In this document: piece by piece, positions 13,980 to 20,668 of the stretch
Numbering within the stretch: the first letter of the stretch is position 1
Layout: the number at the start of each line of letters is the position of its first letter
From: a virus
Virus record (IMG/VR): IMGVR_UViG_3300047440_000443
Location: 1-28,089 of that record
Length of the DNA stretch: 28,089 bases
Strand: one strand, 5' to 3'
Made by a program: the position numbers and the translations under genes
Notes under the pieces: generated by a model
Told to the model about the DNA's origin: nothing
What the model saw: only the letters and a program-made list of their open reading frames with translations
Databases searched by the model: none

Positions 13980-14591
13980 TCAGCCCTCCTCGCCTGGCTG
14001 CCGTTCGCCGACGACTTCCCCCACGATCACCGCGAGCGCGTCGAACAACGTCCGCGGCGCCCGCCGCCGGAGCGCGAAGAACACCTCCCGCGCCGCATAC
14101 CAGCGCGCGAGTTCTTCCCCGTGCGCCCAGTGCCCGACGATCTCGACACGCGACGTCCGCGGGTTGAATGCGCGCTCGAACTCATCCGGCCCGAATTCCG
14201 TTGGCACATACCGCAGCGGGCGATTGGTCAGGCCGGCCGCGTAGCACAACACGCAGAAGCATGGCGGCTCTTCGTAGGCCAGCGCGTGCGCCCGCGCGAG
14301 CTCGTCGGCCTCGTCGATGGACATGGTGCGGCGATCCGCGGGACACGTAGGCGCGGCCGTGCGCGAGAGCTCGCCGAGCCAGTCGGCGGCCTTCGGGAAC
14401 GTCCGCAGCGTTTCGATGCAGCGCTTGCCGGCAGTGATGACGTGGTCGATCGGATGGGCGTCGAGGATTTTGAAATACGTGCGCGTGAGGTCGTCGCGCT
14501 CCTGCGGCGGCAGCTTGAGCCGGAACGCGGTAATGACGCGCCCAAAGGCTTTCTCGAACGTTGCGAAATCGAAGTCGGTCATCGACGTCAT
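13980..14591 (-). CDS. possible replication accessory (helicase-loader-like) protein
   Basis: 203 residues from ATG 14591 with AAAGAG upstream. The N-terminal half is helical, with a pattern (RTYFKILDAHPIDHVITAGK, then FPKAADWLGEL) resembling phage helicase-loader/G39P-type proteins. The C-terminal part holds PPCFCVLCYAAG, a possible metal site, and a helix-rich end. It is the first gene after the repeat-bearing non-coding region, a typical place for a replication gene. The assignment is weak. Confidence 0.55.
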   Translation of the reverse strand: MTSMTDFDFATFEKAFGRVITAFRLKLPPQERDDLTRTYFKILDAHPIDHVITAGKRCIETLRTFPKAADWLGELSRTAAPTCPADRRTMSIDEADELARAHALAYEEPPCFCVLCYAAGLTNRPLRYVPTEFGPDEFERAFNPRTSRVEIVGHWAHGEELARWYAAREVFFALRRRAPRTLFDALAVIVGEVVGERQPGEEG

Positions 14592-14706
14592 CCCGAACTC
14601 TTTTTCACCACCGTTTCGCCGACGGTGCGGGGGGCGCGGGGCGCAGCCCTGAGCGACCGCCGCGACCGTCTTCGTTGATCCTGATTTGAGGCACCGGCGT
14701 GCGGGC

Positions 14707-14736
14707 CAGAGCCGCGCGCTTGTGGCGCGCTCTCTG
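14707..14736. repeat. GC-rich inverted repeat
   Basis: CAGAG plus GCGCGC on the left pairs with GCGCGC plus CTCTG on the right, with a short TTGTG loop and a small internal mismatch. Strong stem-loop, not followed by a T-run on either strand. Confidence 0.6.
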
Positions 14737-14829
14737 TCCCGCTAATGGCTAGTACCACCACGTACTTACGAAGAGAAGACGTACCGTGCTAATTAGCTAG
14801 TACTGATTTGTTCTTTAACAGAGGTCGCC

Positions 14830-14944
14830 AAAAAAGACCGCTCCGTTATGCGGTTTGTGACGCCTCCAAGACCTGAAAAAAGACCGCGTCGTTATGCCGG
14901 TCGTTATCGCCCGCAAGACACCAAAAAAGACCGTGTCGTTACCG
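14830..14944. repeat. three tandem 46-47 bp repeats with AAAAAAGACCG cores
   Basis: Cores start at 14830, 14876 and 14923 (plus strand AAAAAAGACCG then CGTTA and G/C). The spacers are also similar (CGCC..CAAGAC). On the minus strand each core becomes GCGGTC or ACGGTC followed by six T, with an upstream segment that can pair with it (for example GACCG/CGGTC at the second). They may be origin iterons or three serial terminator-like hairpins after the gene ending at 14962. Confidence 0.7.
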
Positions 14945-14961
14945 TCTGCGAGATACCTCCG

Positions 14962-15318
14962 TTACCGCCTCCGAGCGGCCGGGGCGGCCTCCGGTTGCCC
15001 GTTTCGAACGCGATAGTGACGCTGCGTCACCGCCCGCCGCTCCGAGTCGCGGATCACCTCGTCGAGCGTCGTGTTGTGCCAGCCGTCCGCCTGTAACGTG
15101 AAGTGCGACATGATGGCGCCGCGGAGCTGTTTCCACCGGCGCGGGTCGCCGCACGCTTTGGCTAATACCTCCTCGTTGTCGGGGAGCGGCCCCCCGCGCA
15201 GTTTCCCCTCGTCGAGCAAATTGCGGTAGGCGCCTTGCTGCTCGAGGGTCATGTCCATGTAGGCCTGACTCTGACGCCACCGATCGATCCACCACCAAAA
15301 CCCTGTGAGACGCGGCAT
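14962..15318 (-). CDS. YdaU (DUF1376)-like replication-associated protein
   Basis: 118 residues from ATG 15318. The pattern FWWWIDRWRQSQAYMDMTLE, then QGAYRNLLDEGKLRGGPLPD and the dGWHNTTLDEVIRDSERR end, matches DUF1376/YdaU domains. These form the N-terminal part of phage replication initiation proteins in lambdoid and other phages. Here the domain stands alone without the usual DnaC- or DnaB-type extension. Its place directly before the repeat region supports a link to replication. Confidence 0.75.
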   Translation of the reverse strand: MPRLTGFWWWIDRWRQSQAYMDMTLEQQGAYRNLLDEGKLRGGPLPDNEEVLAKACGDPRRWKQLRGAIMSHFTLQADGWHNTTLDEVIRDSERRAVTQRHYRVRNGQPEAAPAARRR

Positions 15319-15323
15319 TCTGC

Positions 15324-15587
15324 TCAGCTTTCTGTCGCCGTCACCGACGACATGGATTTCTGCGCGGTCTCGGCGCCGTCGAGCAGCGGGGCGCCCTTGC
15401 GCGCTGGTCGCGTTTCCTGTTTTGCCGTCTCATGTGAGGTCGTAAAACCGGAAGTGGCGCGCTTCGCCTTCGGCGCCCGGCGCGCGAGAATGCCACGGGC
15501 AATCGTCAAGACCACCTGCGCCTGCTCGAGCGGCGCCGTCTCGAAGAACACGACGACCTGGTCGGCGGGGTGCGTGCGTCGGCTCAT
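15324..15587 (-). CDS. small hypothetical protein
   Basis: 87 residues from ATG 15587 (ATGA overlap). The first half is a beta/alpha unit (ADQVVVFFETAPLEQAQVVL); the second is basic and disordered (KAKRATSGFTTSHETAKQET). No family recognised. Confidence 0.7.
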   Translation of the reverse strand: MSRRTHPADQVVVFFETAPLEQAQVVLTIARGILARRAPKAKRATSGFTTSHETAKQETRPARKGAPLLDGAETAQKSMSSVTATES

Positions 15588-16051
15588 GCGGCCTCCGTCT
15601 GTTGATGGAGCCGCCAGGCCGGGTCCGGGTCTGAAATCCGCAACTGGTAGTGCTCGAGCGCGAACGCCCGCGCCTGCTCGATGAACGCCCAGAAGTCGTC
15701 GCTGTGCAGCTCCGACGTGCTGCGGTAGACGACCACGGTGATCTCCTCGCCGGTCGCGGGGCTGACATGCGTGACCGGGTGTCCGAGGAACCGGGCGCAG
15801 AGCCACCCGTGGAGGTCGTCTGGCGTCAGCCGGGCCGCCTCGGCGAGCTGCTTCACCACGACGGCCCGGTAGTACTTCCGCAGTTTCACGACGCGCAGCG
15901 CGTCCTCGCCCGCGGGTTCGACGGTGAGGACGATCCCGCCATTGCGCACCGTCTTGAGCTCGGCGGCGGTGGTGACCTTGTCGTCGAGGCGGATGACGCC
16001 GTCGGTCACCACGCCTGTTGAGACCACCGCCGCGGAGCTCGGGCGCTTCAT
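15584..16051 (-). CDS. NinB-like recombination-associated protein
   Basis: 155 residues from ATG 16051 (overlaps the previous stop; a longer frame upstream is rejected). The sequence shows GVIRLDDKVT, then a beta segment, LRKYYRAVVVKQLAEAARLT, then DDLHGWLCARFLGHPVTHVS, and ends with STSELHSDDFWAFIEQARAF. This order resembles phage proteins annotated as NinB/Orf-like, which help RecA-independent recombination. It lies in the same operon as RecT and the exonuclease, which supports the idea. Moderate confidence. Confidence 0.6.
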   Translation of the reverse strand: MKRPSSAAVVSTGVVTDGVIRLDDKVTTAAELKTVRNGGIVLTVEPAGEDALRVVKLRKYYRAVVVKQLAEAARLTPDDLHGWLCARFLGHPVTHVSPATGEEITVVVYRSTSELHSDDFWAFIEQARAFALEHYQLRISDPDPAWRLHQQTEAA

Positions 16052-16275
16052 GCGGCCTCCTGAATCCAATCGAGCAACTGCTCTCGATTCATCAGATAAA
16101 GTGCGCGAATCATCTCTTCGCCAAGCGGCTTCACATGTGCCTTGAGAGCATTGCGCTCGGCGAGAAGGGCGAGGTAGCCGTTGGCGAGGTCGCGCTCGTA
16201 GTGGGGCCTCCCCTGATTCAGCGGTGCCTCAGAGAGATTTTTCGCCAGCGCCGTTAGTTCCTGCTCGTCAGTCAT
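16048..16275 (-). CDS. small helical hypothetical protein
   Basis: 75 residues from ATG 16275 (MTDEQELTALAKNLSEAPLN), coupled at both ends. Helical and charged; the C-terminal half (MIRALYLMNREQLLDWIQEA) is amphipathic. No family recognised. Confidence 0.75.
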   Translation of the reverse strand: MTDEQELTALAKNLSEAPLNQGRPHYERDLANGYLALLAERNALKAHVKPLGEEMIRALYLMNREQLLDWIQEAA

Positions 16276-16793
16276 GCTTGAACCCCACCGATACCGTCGC
16301 GCCATCCAACTAACCGCAACCAGTCCCGGTAATCCGCCCATGCCGTGGTCACAGCCAGCGAGCCGGGAAAGATGTCGATGAACTCATCGTCGGCCTGTAG
16401 ACCGAGTAGATCGAACACCCACCGGCAGAACGGCTCAGGTTTCGCACCAGACAACCCGCGCTTGAGGGTGATGCTGGCCGAGGTCCAATCCCGAGTCGTC
16501 GGCTCCGTACGTCCACGCCGCCTCCCACCGCGCCAGATCACTGGTTCCCACGCATAGGCTGGATTCACCCCAGGCTTGAAACTCGCGAACGGCTTCACCC
16601 ACGCGGCCACCCGCACATCTGGCGGGCACATCGGCAGTAACGCACGGAGGGATGGCGACGAGCACGACAGCGCCCACCCATCCGGAAACTCAGCTTCAAG
16701 GTGCGCGATCAACAGCCGATGGTTGACTTCGCTCCCGCCATAGTGCCGTTTCGACTGCCCGGCATACGGTGGGTCGGCGTACGCCACGCGCAT
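16272..16793 (-). CDS. DNA methyltransferase (N4/N6-type, permuted order)
   Basis: 173 residues from ATG 16793. The catalytic motif DPPY is at 7-10 (VAYADPPYAGQSK). Near the C-terminus come KPEPFCRWVFDLLGL and EFIDIFPGSLAV, like the FxGxG AdoMet site found after the DPPY motif in beta-class enzymes. It would modify an amino group of adenine or cytosine. No nuclease partner is nearby, so it is probably an orphan enzyme protecting phage DNA from restriction or marking it. It is small for the family, and motif I has Ser-Leu (FPGSLA) in place of GxG, so activity needs confirmation. Confidence 0.75.
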   Translation of the reverse strand: MRVAYADPPYAGQSKRHYGGSEVNHRLLIAHLEAEFPDGWALSCSSPSLRALLPMCPPDVRVAAWVKPFASFKPGVNPAYAWEPVIWRGGRRRGRTEPTTRDWTSASITLKRGLSGAKPEPFCRWVFDLLGLQADDEFIDIFPGSLAVTTAWADYRDWLRLVGWRDGIGGVQA

Positions 16794-16813
16794 CAGCCTG
16801 CCTGCTCAGTCAT
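16793..16813 (-). other. six-codon micro-ORF linking two genes
   Basis: ATG 16813 overlaps the exonuclease stop (ATGA), reads MTEQAG, and its stop TGA overlaps the methyltransferase ATG (TGATG). Its first bases (ATGACTGA.GCAGG) resemble the start of the gene at 16275 (ATGACTGACGAGCAGG). It may be a gene-start remnant or simply a coupling minigene. Confidence 0.4.
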
Positions 16814-17466
16814 GCCGCCTCCCGCCCTTGCGCGACCCGCGCCAGCGCTTCGACCTCGGCCACTTCCCGCTCGACCTCGGTCAAGAACATCCGCACCACG
16901 AGCTCGTAGGCGCGGCGCTGCGCGTCGTCCATCGTGATCCGCGTGATCTTCAGCCGCAGCCCCTCGGGGAACCGCGGGTCGTAGCTGACGAAGTCGCACC
17001 ACGACGCCTCTGACAGCCAGAGGTTGTGCTGACACTGGCGGAGATACTCGAGCGGCACCTCCCCGCGGAGGTATTCCAGGTGCGTCGCGGATTTCGGCAC
17101 CTTGAGCTCGAGGATGCCCTGGTAGCCGTCGACCTCGCCGTCGAGCGAACAGCCCGCCATGAGCGACGGATGCATCAGGAAGCCCGAGCGGCGCGCCAGG
17201 TTGCCCGTTTCCGCCTCGTACGCGCGAAAGGCGTTTTCCTCTTCGTCGATCCCGCGCTGCATGTCCTTACTGACGAACACGTCTTCCTGCGACTGCCCGG
17301 TGACGCGCTCGAGCATCAGGCGCACGCGGAGATTGCGGCGCCCGGCGGCCTCGCCGTTCTTGACCGTCGCGAGCATCGCGCCCGCGCACGAGCCCGTGAG
17401 ACGGCCGAGTCGGGCGGCGTACCACTCGGGCGACCGCTGCGGCATGGTCAGGATGGTCGCGATCAC
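16810..17466 (-). CDS. YqaJ-family exonuclease (lambda Exo-like)
   Basis: 218 residues starting at GTG 17466 within a GTGA overlap with the recT stop. The YqaJ/lambda Exo nuclease core is visible: the SPEWYAARLGRLTGS motif (12-26), the QRGIDEEENAFRAYE helix (70-84), GCSLDGEVD with D109, and LELKVPK with E120 and K122. This is the PD-(D/E)xK active site. The enzyme digests 5' ends of double-stranded DNA to give 3' tails for the adjacent RecT. Length is typical. Confidence 0.88.
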   Translation of the reverse strand: MIATILTMPQRSPEWYAARLGRLTGSCAGAMLATVKNGEAAGRRNLRVRLMLERVTGQSQEDVFVSKDMQRGIDEEENAFRAYEAETGNLARRSGFLMHPSLMAGCSLDGEVDGYQGILELKVPKSATHLEYLRGEVPLEYLRQCQHNLWLSEASWCDFVSYDPRFPEGLRLKITRITMDDAQRRAYELVVRMFLTEVEREVAEVEALARVAQGREAA

Positions 17467-18332
17467 GAGACCACCTCGCCGACCTGCACGGCCGCCTGGT
17501 CGACCGCGTCGCCGCGGGCCTTCAAGCTGTCCCACGATTCCGGCTCCGTCGCCATCAGGAACTGGCGCAGCGTCGGCTGGGCGTCCTTCCAGGCTTTGGA
17601 GAGCGCGGCACCGCCGGCGTTCGCCGCCGCGACGAGCACGCTCATCCAGTCGTCGTAGCCCTCAGGGCGCACGAGCCCGGGGCCGCTCTCGGCCGGCGTC
17701 GTGGCCTGCACGGTGATCGCCCGCTGCCCGTCCATCTCCTCCTCAGTCGCGATCCCGCCGACCTCGTCGGGGAAGGCTTCGCGCAGGCCCGCGGCCTCGG
17801 CGCACTTCGTGAGCATCTGCACGGGCGCCTTCGACCAGCGCGCATTCGCCTTGCCGTCGCGCTTCGTGGCGACGACTTCGGCGAACAACACGCGCACGGG
17901 ATACTCGGCCCGCTGCGCGATCGTCGCGTTCCAGCGGTACATGACCATCTCGCACCAGGCGGGGGCCTTGACGCCGGCCAGCTCGATCTCCGGGCCGTAC
18001 TCGGCTTTGCTGTGGCCGAGGTATTCGCCGGTGCGCTGCGCGGTCGTGCGGAGCTCGTAGACGCCGGGCATGACGACGTCGCGCCACTCGTATTTGTCGC
18101 CGACTTTCACTTCCATCGGGACGATGTGGCAGGGCTTCTTGAGCGGGTCGAGATTGCGCGATTTGCAGTAATCCCAGACGAGGAGGACGGATTCGCCCTT
18201 CGCGCCCGGGTACAGGGAATTCATGAGCGTACGCCACTGGGCTTCGTTGATATTGCGGCGCGCGACCGGCTCGGGGAGCGCGGGCGCTTTGGTGACTTCT
18301 GTTGCGACGAGTTTCATATCTGGTGAATCCAT
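17463..18332 (-). CDS. RecT/Bet single-strand annealing protein
   Basis: 289 residues from ATG 18332; a second ATG at 18317 is possible. The sequence QWRTLMNSLYPGAKGESVLL, WDYCKSRNLDPLKKPCHIVP, then YEWRDVVMPGVYELRTTAQR and GKANARWSKAPVQMLTKCAE matches the RecT/Bet family core (roughly residues 30-200). It coats single-stranded DNA and anneals it to homologous strands, working with the exonuclease. The C-terminal 80 residues are variable and Ala-rich, as usual. A 6-bp GC hairpin lies in the leader. Confidence 0.9.
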   Translation of the reverse strand: MDSPDMKLVATEVTKAPALPEPVARRNINEAQWRTLMNSLYPGAKGESVLLVWDYCKSRNLDPLKKPCHIVPMEVKVGDKYEWRDVVMPGVYELRTTAQRTGEYLGHSKAEYGPEIELAGVKAPAWCEMVMYRWNATIAQRAEYPVRVLFAEVVATKRDGKANARWSKAPVQMLTKCAEAAGLREAFPDEVGGIATEEEMDGQRAITVQATTPAESGPGLVRPEGYDDWMSVLVAAANAGGAALSKAWKDAQPTLRQFLMATEPESWDSLKARGDAVDQAAVQVGEVVS

Positions 18333-18362
18333 AGCCGTCGGCTCCGCCGATCAAGGTGATGA

Positions 18363-18379
18363 CCGGGCGTCCTGCCCGG
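18363..18379. repeat. perfect GC hairpin before recT
   Basis: CCGGGC, five-base loop, GCCCGG. It sits in the 62-nt gap between the genes at 18395 and 18332 and could shape the mRNA leader or stabilise it. No T-run follows on the minus strand, so it is unlikely to be a terminator. Confidence 0.6.
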
Positions 18380-18394
18380 CCTGGTGTTGCGTGA

Positions 18395-18622
18395 TTACCG
18401 CTGCGTGTCGAGCCGTTCCGCTGTGACAATCCGCCCGCCGGCGAGCGTAAAGCTGATCGCCGCCGCCCCCTTGGCCGCCGTCGCGTCCACGCGGACCACG
18501 GTGCCATCAGGCAAGCGATAAGGCGCGAGCTCCCGCGCGTCCGGCCCCGTGGCCGCCGCCGGTGCGCTCGGCCGCTCGGCAGACGCGTGGAAGGATTGCG
18601 AGAGGAAGGCGACCGCGTTCAT
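18395..18622 (-). CDS. small hypothetical protein
   Basis: 75 residues from ATG 18622 (ATGA overlap; the frame extends further upstream but that is rejected). N-terminal helix MNAVAFLSQSFHASAERPSA, a disordered link, then a beta domain (YRLPDGTVVRVDATAAKGAA, ITAERLDTQR-type end). No family recognised. Confidence 0.7.
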   Translation of the reverse strand: MNAVAFLSQSFHASAERPSAPAAATGPDARELAPYRLPDGTVVRVDATAAKGAAAISFTLAGGRIVTAERLDTQR

Positions 18623-18990
18623 AACGCCCTCTCGTCGTTCCAAAGGTCGTGCGCCTGTTCGGCCGCCGCATCGCGGCGCCGCTCCTCGTCACAGTCGTCG
18701 CAGTACGTGGGCGGCGGCATGTCCTCCCCTTCCCACTTCGCCCCGCAGTTCTGGCAGCCGGCTTCGCGCGCCCACTGCTCCTCCTCCTGTGCCCGCCAGT
18801 CGGCAAACTTCGCCAGCAGGTCGGCGTCGTCGTAGCGCCGCGCGTCCTGGGGAAGCCAGCGCAGGAACGCCTCCGCGCGTTCGTCCGCGGCGTGGGCGCC
18901 GTTCTCGTGGACGAGCGGCCCGAAGGCCACCTCGCTGGTCGAGCAGTAGAACACGCAGGTGTCGCCGTTATCGAGAATCCGCACGCTCAT
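18619..18990 (-). CDS. Zn-ribbon-containing early protein
   Basis: 123 residues from ATG 18990, ATGA overlap. The N-terminus MSVRILDNGDTCVFYCSTSE and an acidic helical region precede a C-terminal zinc ribbon (GCQNCGAKW and TYCDDCDEER). It may be a small transcription or DNA accessory factor of the early operon. No specific family recognised. Confidence 0.75.
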   Translation of the reverse strand: MSVRILDNGDTCVFYCSTSEVAFGPLVHENGAHAADERAEAFLRWLPQDARRYDDADLLAKFADWRAQEEEQWAREAGCQNCGAKWEGEDMPPPTYCDDCDEERRRDAAAEQAHDLWNDERAL

Positions 18991-19229
18991 CGCGCCACCT
19001 CGTCGGTGCCGAACACGTCGGCGCCGGTCTTCCCCGCGTAGGGGTCCGCCGCCAGATACGCCTGGCACGCCGCGCACGTCGGCTCGTTGCTCGAGGCCGT
19101 CGCCGCGATCGTCTCGCCGCACACCGCCTGCAGCCGCCGCGGCGCCTGGCCGCGGAACACCCGCGCCTCGATCGCGAACCACGGCACGTAGTGCGTGGCC
19201 GCGTCCTGTCTGCTCTCGTTGAACACCAT
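18987..19229 (-). CDS. first early-operon protein, Cys-containing
   Basis: 80 residues. The start is fixed at ATG 19229 by AAGGAG (19238-19243) 8 nt before it. The protein has VCGETI and PTCAACQAYL, a probable Cys3 zinc site with a nearby His (THYVPWF). It is the first gene after the promoter at about 19286-19315. Function unknown. Confidence 0.75.
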   Translation of the reverse strand: MVFNESRQDAATHYVPWFAIEARVFRGQAPRRLQAVCGETIAATASSNEPTCAACQAYLAADPYAGKTGADVFGTDEVAR

Positions 19230-19285
19230 CTCATTCGCTCCTTGCGGTCGACCGGCGCGTCGTGCGCCGCTCACTCACAAGAACA

Positions 19286-19319
19286 ATCTTACCAAAACCC
19301 CCCCCTTACGGTCAAGGGG
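19286..19319 (-). promoter_or_regulatory. early promoter with operator-like repeat over -35
   Basis: On the minus strand TTGACC (19310-19315) and TAAGAT (19286-19291) are spaced 18 bp, close to the sigma70 pattern. An inverted repeat CCCCTT-N6-AAGGGG (19302-19319) covers the -35 box. It is well placed for the early operon whose first gene starts at 19229. Confidence 0.65.
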
Positions 19320-19336
19320 TGAATATGAAAAGGCCA

Positions 19337-19349
19337 TAACCCCGGGTTA
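19337..19349. promoter_or_regulatory. palindrome TAACCC-C-GGGTTA
   Basis: A 13-bp palindrome with perfect 6-nt arms, 11 bp before the ATG of the plus-strand gene at 19361. It lies between that gene and the early promoter, so it may be an operator for either. Its consensus differs from the TATCC-type sites further right. Confidence 0.45.
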
Positions 19350-19360
19350 AGATATGAAGC

Positions 19361-19594
19361 ATGGCCAAGAAGCTCCCGCCGCAGGTGGCGGCGTATTTTC
19401 GGAAGCAACGCCCACAGAAGGAACTCCCGCCGGACGTGTTGGCCTATTTTCAGAAGCAGGGCGCCAAAGGTGGAAAGATCGGGGGGGCCAAGTCCTGGGC
19501 CGCCATGACGCCCGAGGAACGGTCGGCGCGGGCCAAGAAAGCCAGCGACGCGGCCGTCGCCGCCCGGAAAGCCAAACGCAAGACGAAGCCCTAG
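19361..19594 (+). CDS. small basic KGG-type protein
   Basis: 77 residues (MAKKLPPQVAAYFRKQRPQK). It has two copies of a LPP.V.AYF.KQ motif (5-16 and 22-33), then GAKGGKIGGAKSWAAMTPEE and a Lys/Ala-rich tail (ARAKKASDAAVAARKAKRKT). The Gly-Lys-Gly plus Lys/Ala tail pattern occurs in small basic proteins of many GC-rich bacteria. It probably binds nucleic acid. Transcribed away from the early operon. No Shine-Dalgarno is visible. Confidence 0.7.
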   Translation: MAKKLPPQVAAYFRKQRPQKELPPDVLAYFQKQGAKGGKIGGAKSWAAMTPEERSARAKKASDAAVAARKAKRKTKP

Positions 19595-19612
19595 CCCGCG
19601 GCTCATCTGATT

Positions 19613-19643
19613 CATCCCTAATCCCCAATCCCCAATCCCTAAT
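19613..19643. repeat. short CCCTAATCCCC/CCCAATC repeats
   Basis: Tandem units ATCCCTA, ATCCCCA, ATCCCCA, ATCCCTA, ATCGC lie in the gap between the plus-strand gene at 19594 and the stop of the minus-strand gene at 19639. A related piece (CCAATCCCTAATCCCCAA) lies at about 23682-23702. Short dispersed repeats of this type occur in several GC-rich bacterial chromosomes. Confidence 0.6.
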
Positions 19644-20142
19644 CGCAGTACTCGCGGCTGTAGTCCCGCCACGGCACCCAGCCATCGCGCGCCGTGAAAA
19701 ACCCCCAGTGCCGGCGGACACGAAACCGAACGACCAGCGTCCACGTCGGGCGCACGAGCTCGAGGCGGTGCGCCCATTCCGCCGGCCGGTAGAGCACCGA
19801 GAACCGCGGGCGCCACGACCGACGCAGGACTGCGCGGCCGACCACACGCAGCTCGCCGGTGTAGGCCGACTCCCGCTCCTGCGTCCATTCCCAGTAGCCG
19901 CTCGAGAGCAACACCGTCACGAACGACCACGGGTGATCGTGCAGGGCGCGGTCTTCATCGCTGGTGTGCAGGTGATGCAGGTAGACCCCGAAGAGGCGCG
20001 TCGCGACCAGGTGATAGCGCGTCAGCAGCGGGCCGTTGGCGGCATCGCACGATGGGATCACGCGCTTCGAGAACCAGCGTCGCGGAGCCGACGCTTCGTC
20101 GGGAGGCATGACGGGCCGCAGCGGCGTCATCAACGTCGTCAT
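19639..20142 (-). CDS. cupin-like protein (HDHPW type)
   Basis: 167 residues from ATG 20142 (MTTLMTPLRPVMPPDEASAP). The core resembles a small cupin: YLHHLHTSDEDRALHDHPWS, then FVTVLLSSGYWEWTQE, with a later H in AEWAHRLELV, plus VVRFRVRRHWGFFTARDGWV. The histidines (HDHPW, AHR) could bind a metal. Phage and island proteins with this pattern are usually hypothetical. Two operator-like palindromes lie directly upstream, so it may be controlled by a phage repressor and serve during lysogeny or induction. Confidence 0.7.
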   Translation of the reverse strand: MTTLMTPLRPVMPPDEASAPRRWFSKRVIPSCDAANGPLLTRYHLVATRLFGVYLHHLHTSDEDRALHDHPWSFVTVLLSSGYWEWTQERESAYTGELRVVGRAVLRRSWRPRFSVLYRPAEWAHRLELVRPTWTLVVRFRVRRHWGFFTARDGWVPWRDYSREYCD

Positions 20143-20146
20143 CGCA

Positions 20147-20162
20147 TATCCCTAACGGGATA
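20147..20162. promoter_or_regulatory. operator-like palindrome O1
   Basis: TATCCC-TAAC-GGGATA, perfect 6-nt arms, 4 bp before the cupin gene's ATG. The same format recurs at 20747 and, less perfectly, at 20669 and 23217. Confidence 0.6.
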
Positions 20163-20177
20163 ATTCATCACGGCCAA

Positions 20178-20192
20178 TATCCCTATCGGATG
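20178..20192. promoter_or_regulatory. operator-like site O2 (imperfect)
   Basis: TATCCC-TATC-GGATG, one base short of the O1 format. The centre is about 30 bp (three helical turns) from O1, and the site overlaps the stop of the excisionase-like gene. Confidence 0.4.
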
Positions 20193-20401
20193 CGCCGCAG
20201 GCCGCCGAAGCGCGGACGCTGCCACTCGTTGCGCAGGTAGGTGTCGACCAGGTCGGCACGGTAGCGAATCACGCGGCCGAGGCGCGGCTTGATCTCCTCG
20301 AGGAAGGGGAGCTTGCCTTCACGCTTGAGCTTTGTGAACGAGGCGCGGCTCATCTGGATCCGCTCTCGGATCTGCTGCGCGGTGTAGCAGGCGGCGCTCA
20401 T
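20183..20401 (-). CDS. excisionase-like / MerR-type HTH protein
   Basis: 72 residues from ATG 20401 (ATGA overlap). It begins MSAACYTAQQIRERIQMSRA and continues SFTKLKREGKLPFLEEIKPR, a short winged HTH of the excisionase/HTH_17 type. Such proteins bend attachment-site DNA for excision or act as small regulators. Transcribed with the Cro-like gene and opposite to the integrase, as often for phage excisionases. Confidence 0.8.
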   Translation of the reverse strand: MSAACYTAQQIRERIQMSRASFTKLKREGKLPFLEEIKPRLGRVIRYRADLVDTYLRNEWQRPRFGGLRRIR

Positions 20402-20637
20402 GCCGGCACCGCGTCCGCGTCGGCGGCCTTCGGGCGCGCCTTTGTGCGCGGCGGGCCGAACTCAATCGACATCGGATCGACGCCAAGGGCCTTCCCGAGC
20501 GCCACCACCGTGGCCAGTGAGGGCCGGGCGTCCTTGTCGTTTTCCAGGCGCGAGATGCTGTTCTGGGCGACTTTGCTCTTCTTCTCGAGCTCTTCTTGCG
20601 TCAGGCCGAGACGCTTGCGCGCCGTGCGAAGGTGCAT
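20398..20637 (-). CDS. Xre-family regulator (Cro-like)
   Basis: 79 residues from ATG 20637, with GGAGG 7 nt before. A canonical Xre HTH spans about 3-56: RTARKRLGLTQEELEKKSKV, then AQNSISRLENDKDARPSLAT and VVALGKALGVDP. The C-terminus is a short basic tail. Divergent from the repressor at 20774, with two operator-like sites between them, like cro against cI. Confidence 0.85.
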   Translation of the reverse strand: MHLRTARKRLGLTQEELEKKSKVAQNSISRLENDKDARPSLATVVALGKALGVDPMSIEFGPPRTKARPKAADADAVPA

Positions 20638-20668
20638 CCCCGTTCCTCCCTAGCTCAAGCGGAGGCTA

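Larger units (their letters stand above)
14592..14961. other. 370-bp non-coding region: repeats, hairpin, AT-rich stretch
   Basis: No plausible gene. From right to left it holds three 46-47 bp repeats (14830-14944), an AT-rich stretch with the palindrome GCTAATTAGC and two copies of GCTAGTAC (about 14744-14800), a GC-rich stem-loop (14707-14736) and a GC-rich leader to the gene at 14591. It could be a replication origin or a transcription control region separating two operon parts. Confidence 0.6.

Noticed and set aside
14830-14944. CRISPR array
   Set aside because: Only three units, the spacers resemble each other, and there are no cas genes.
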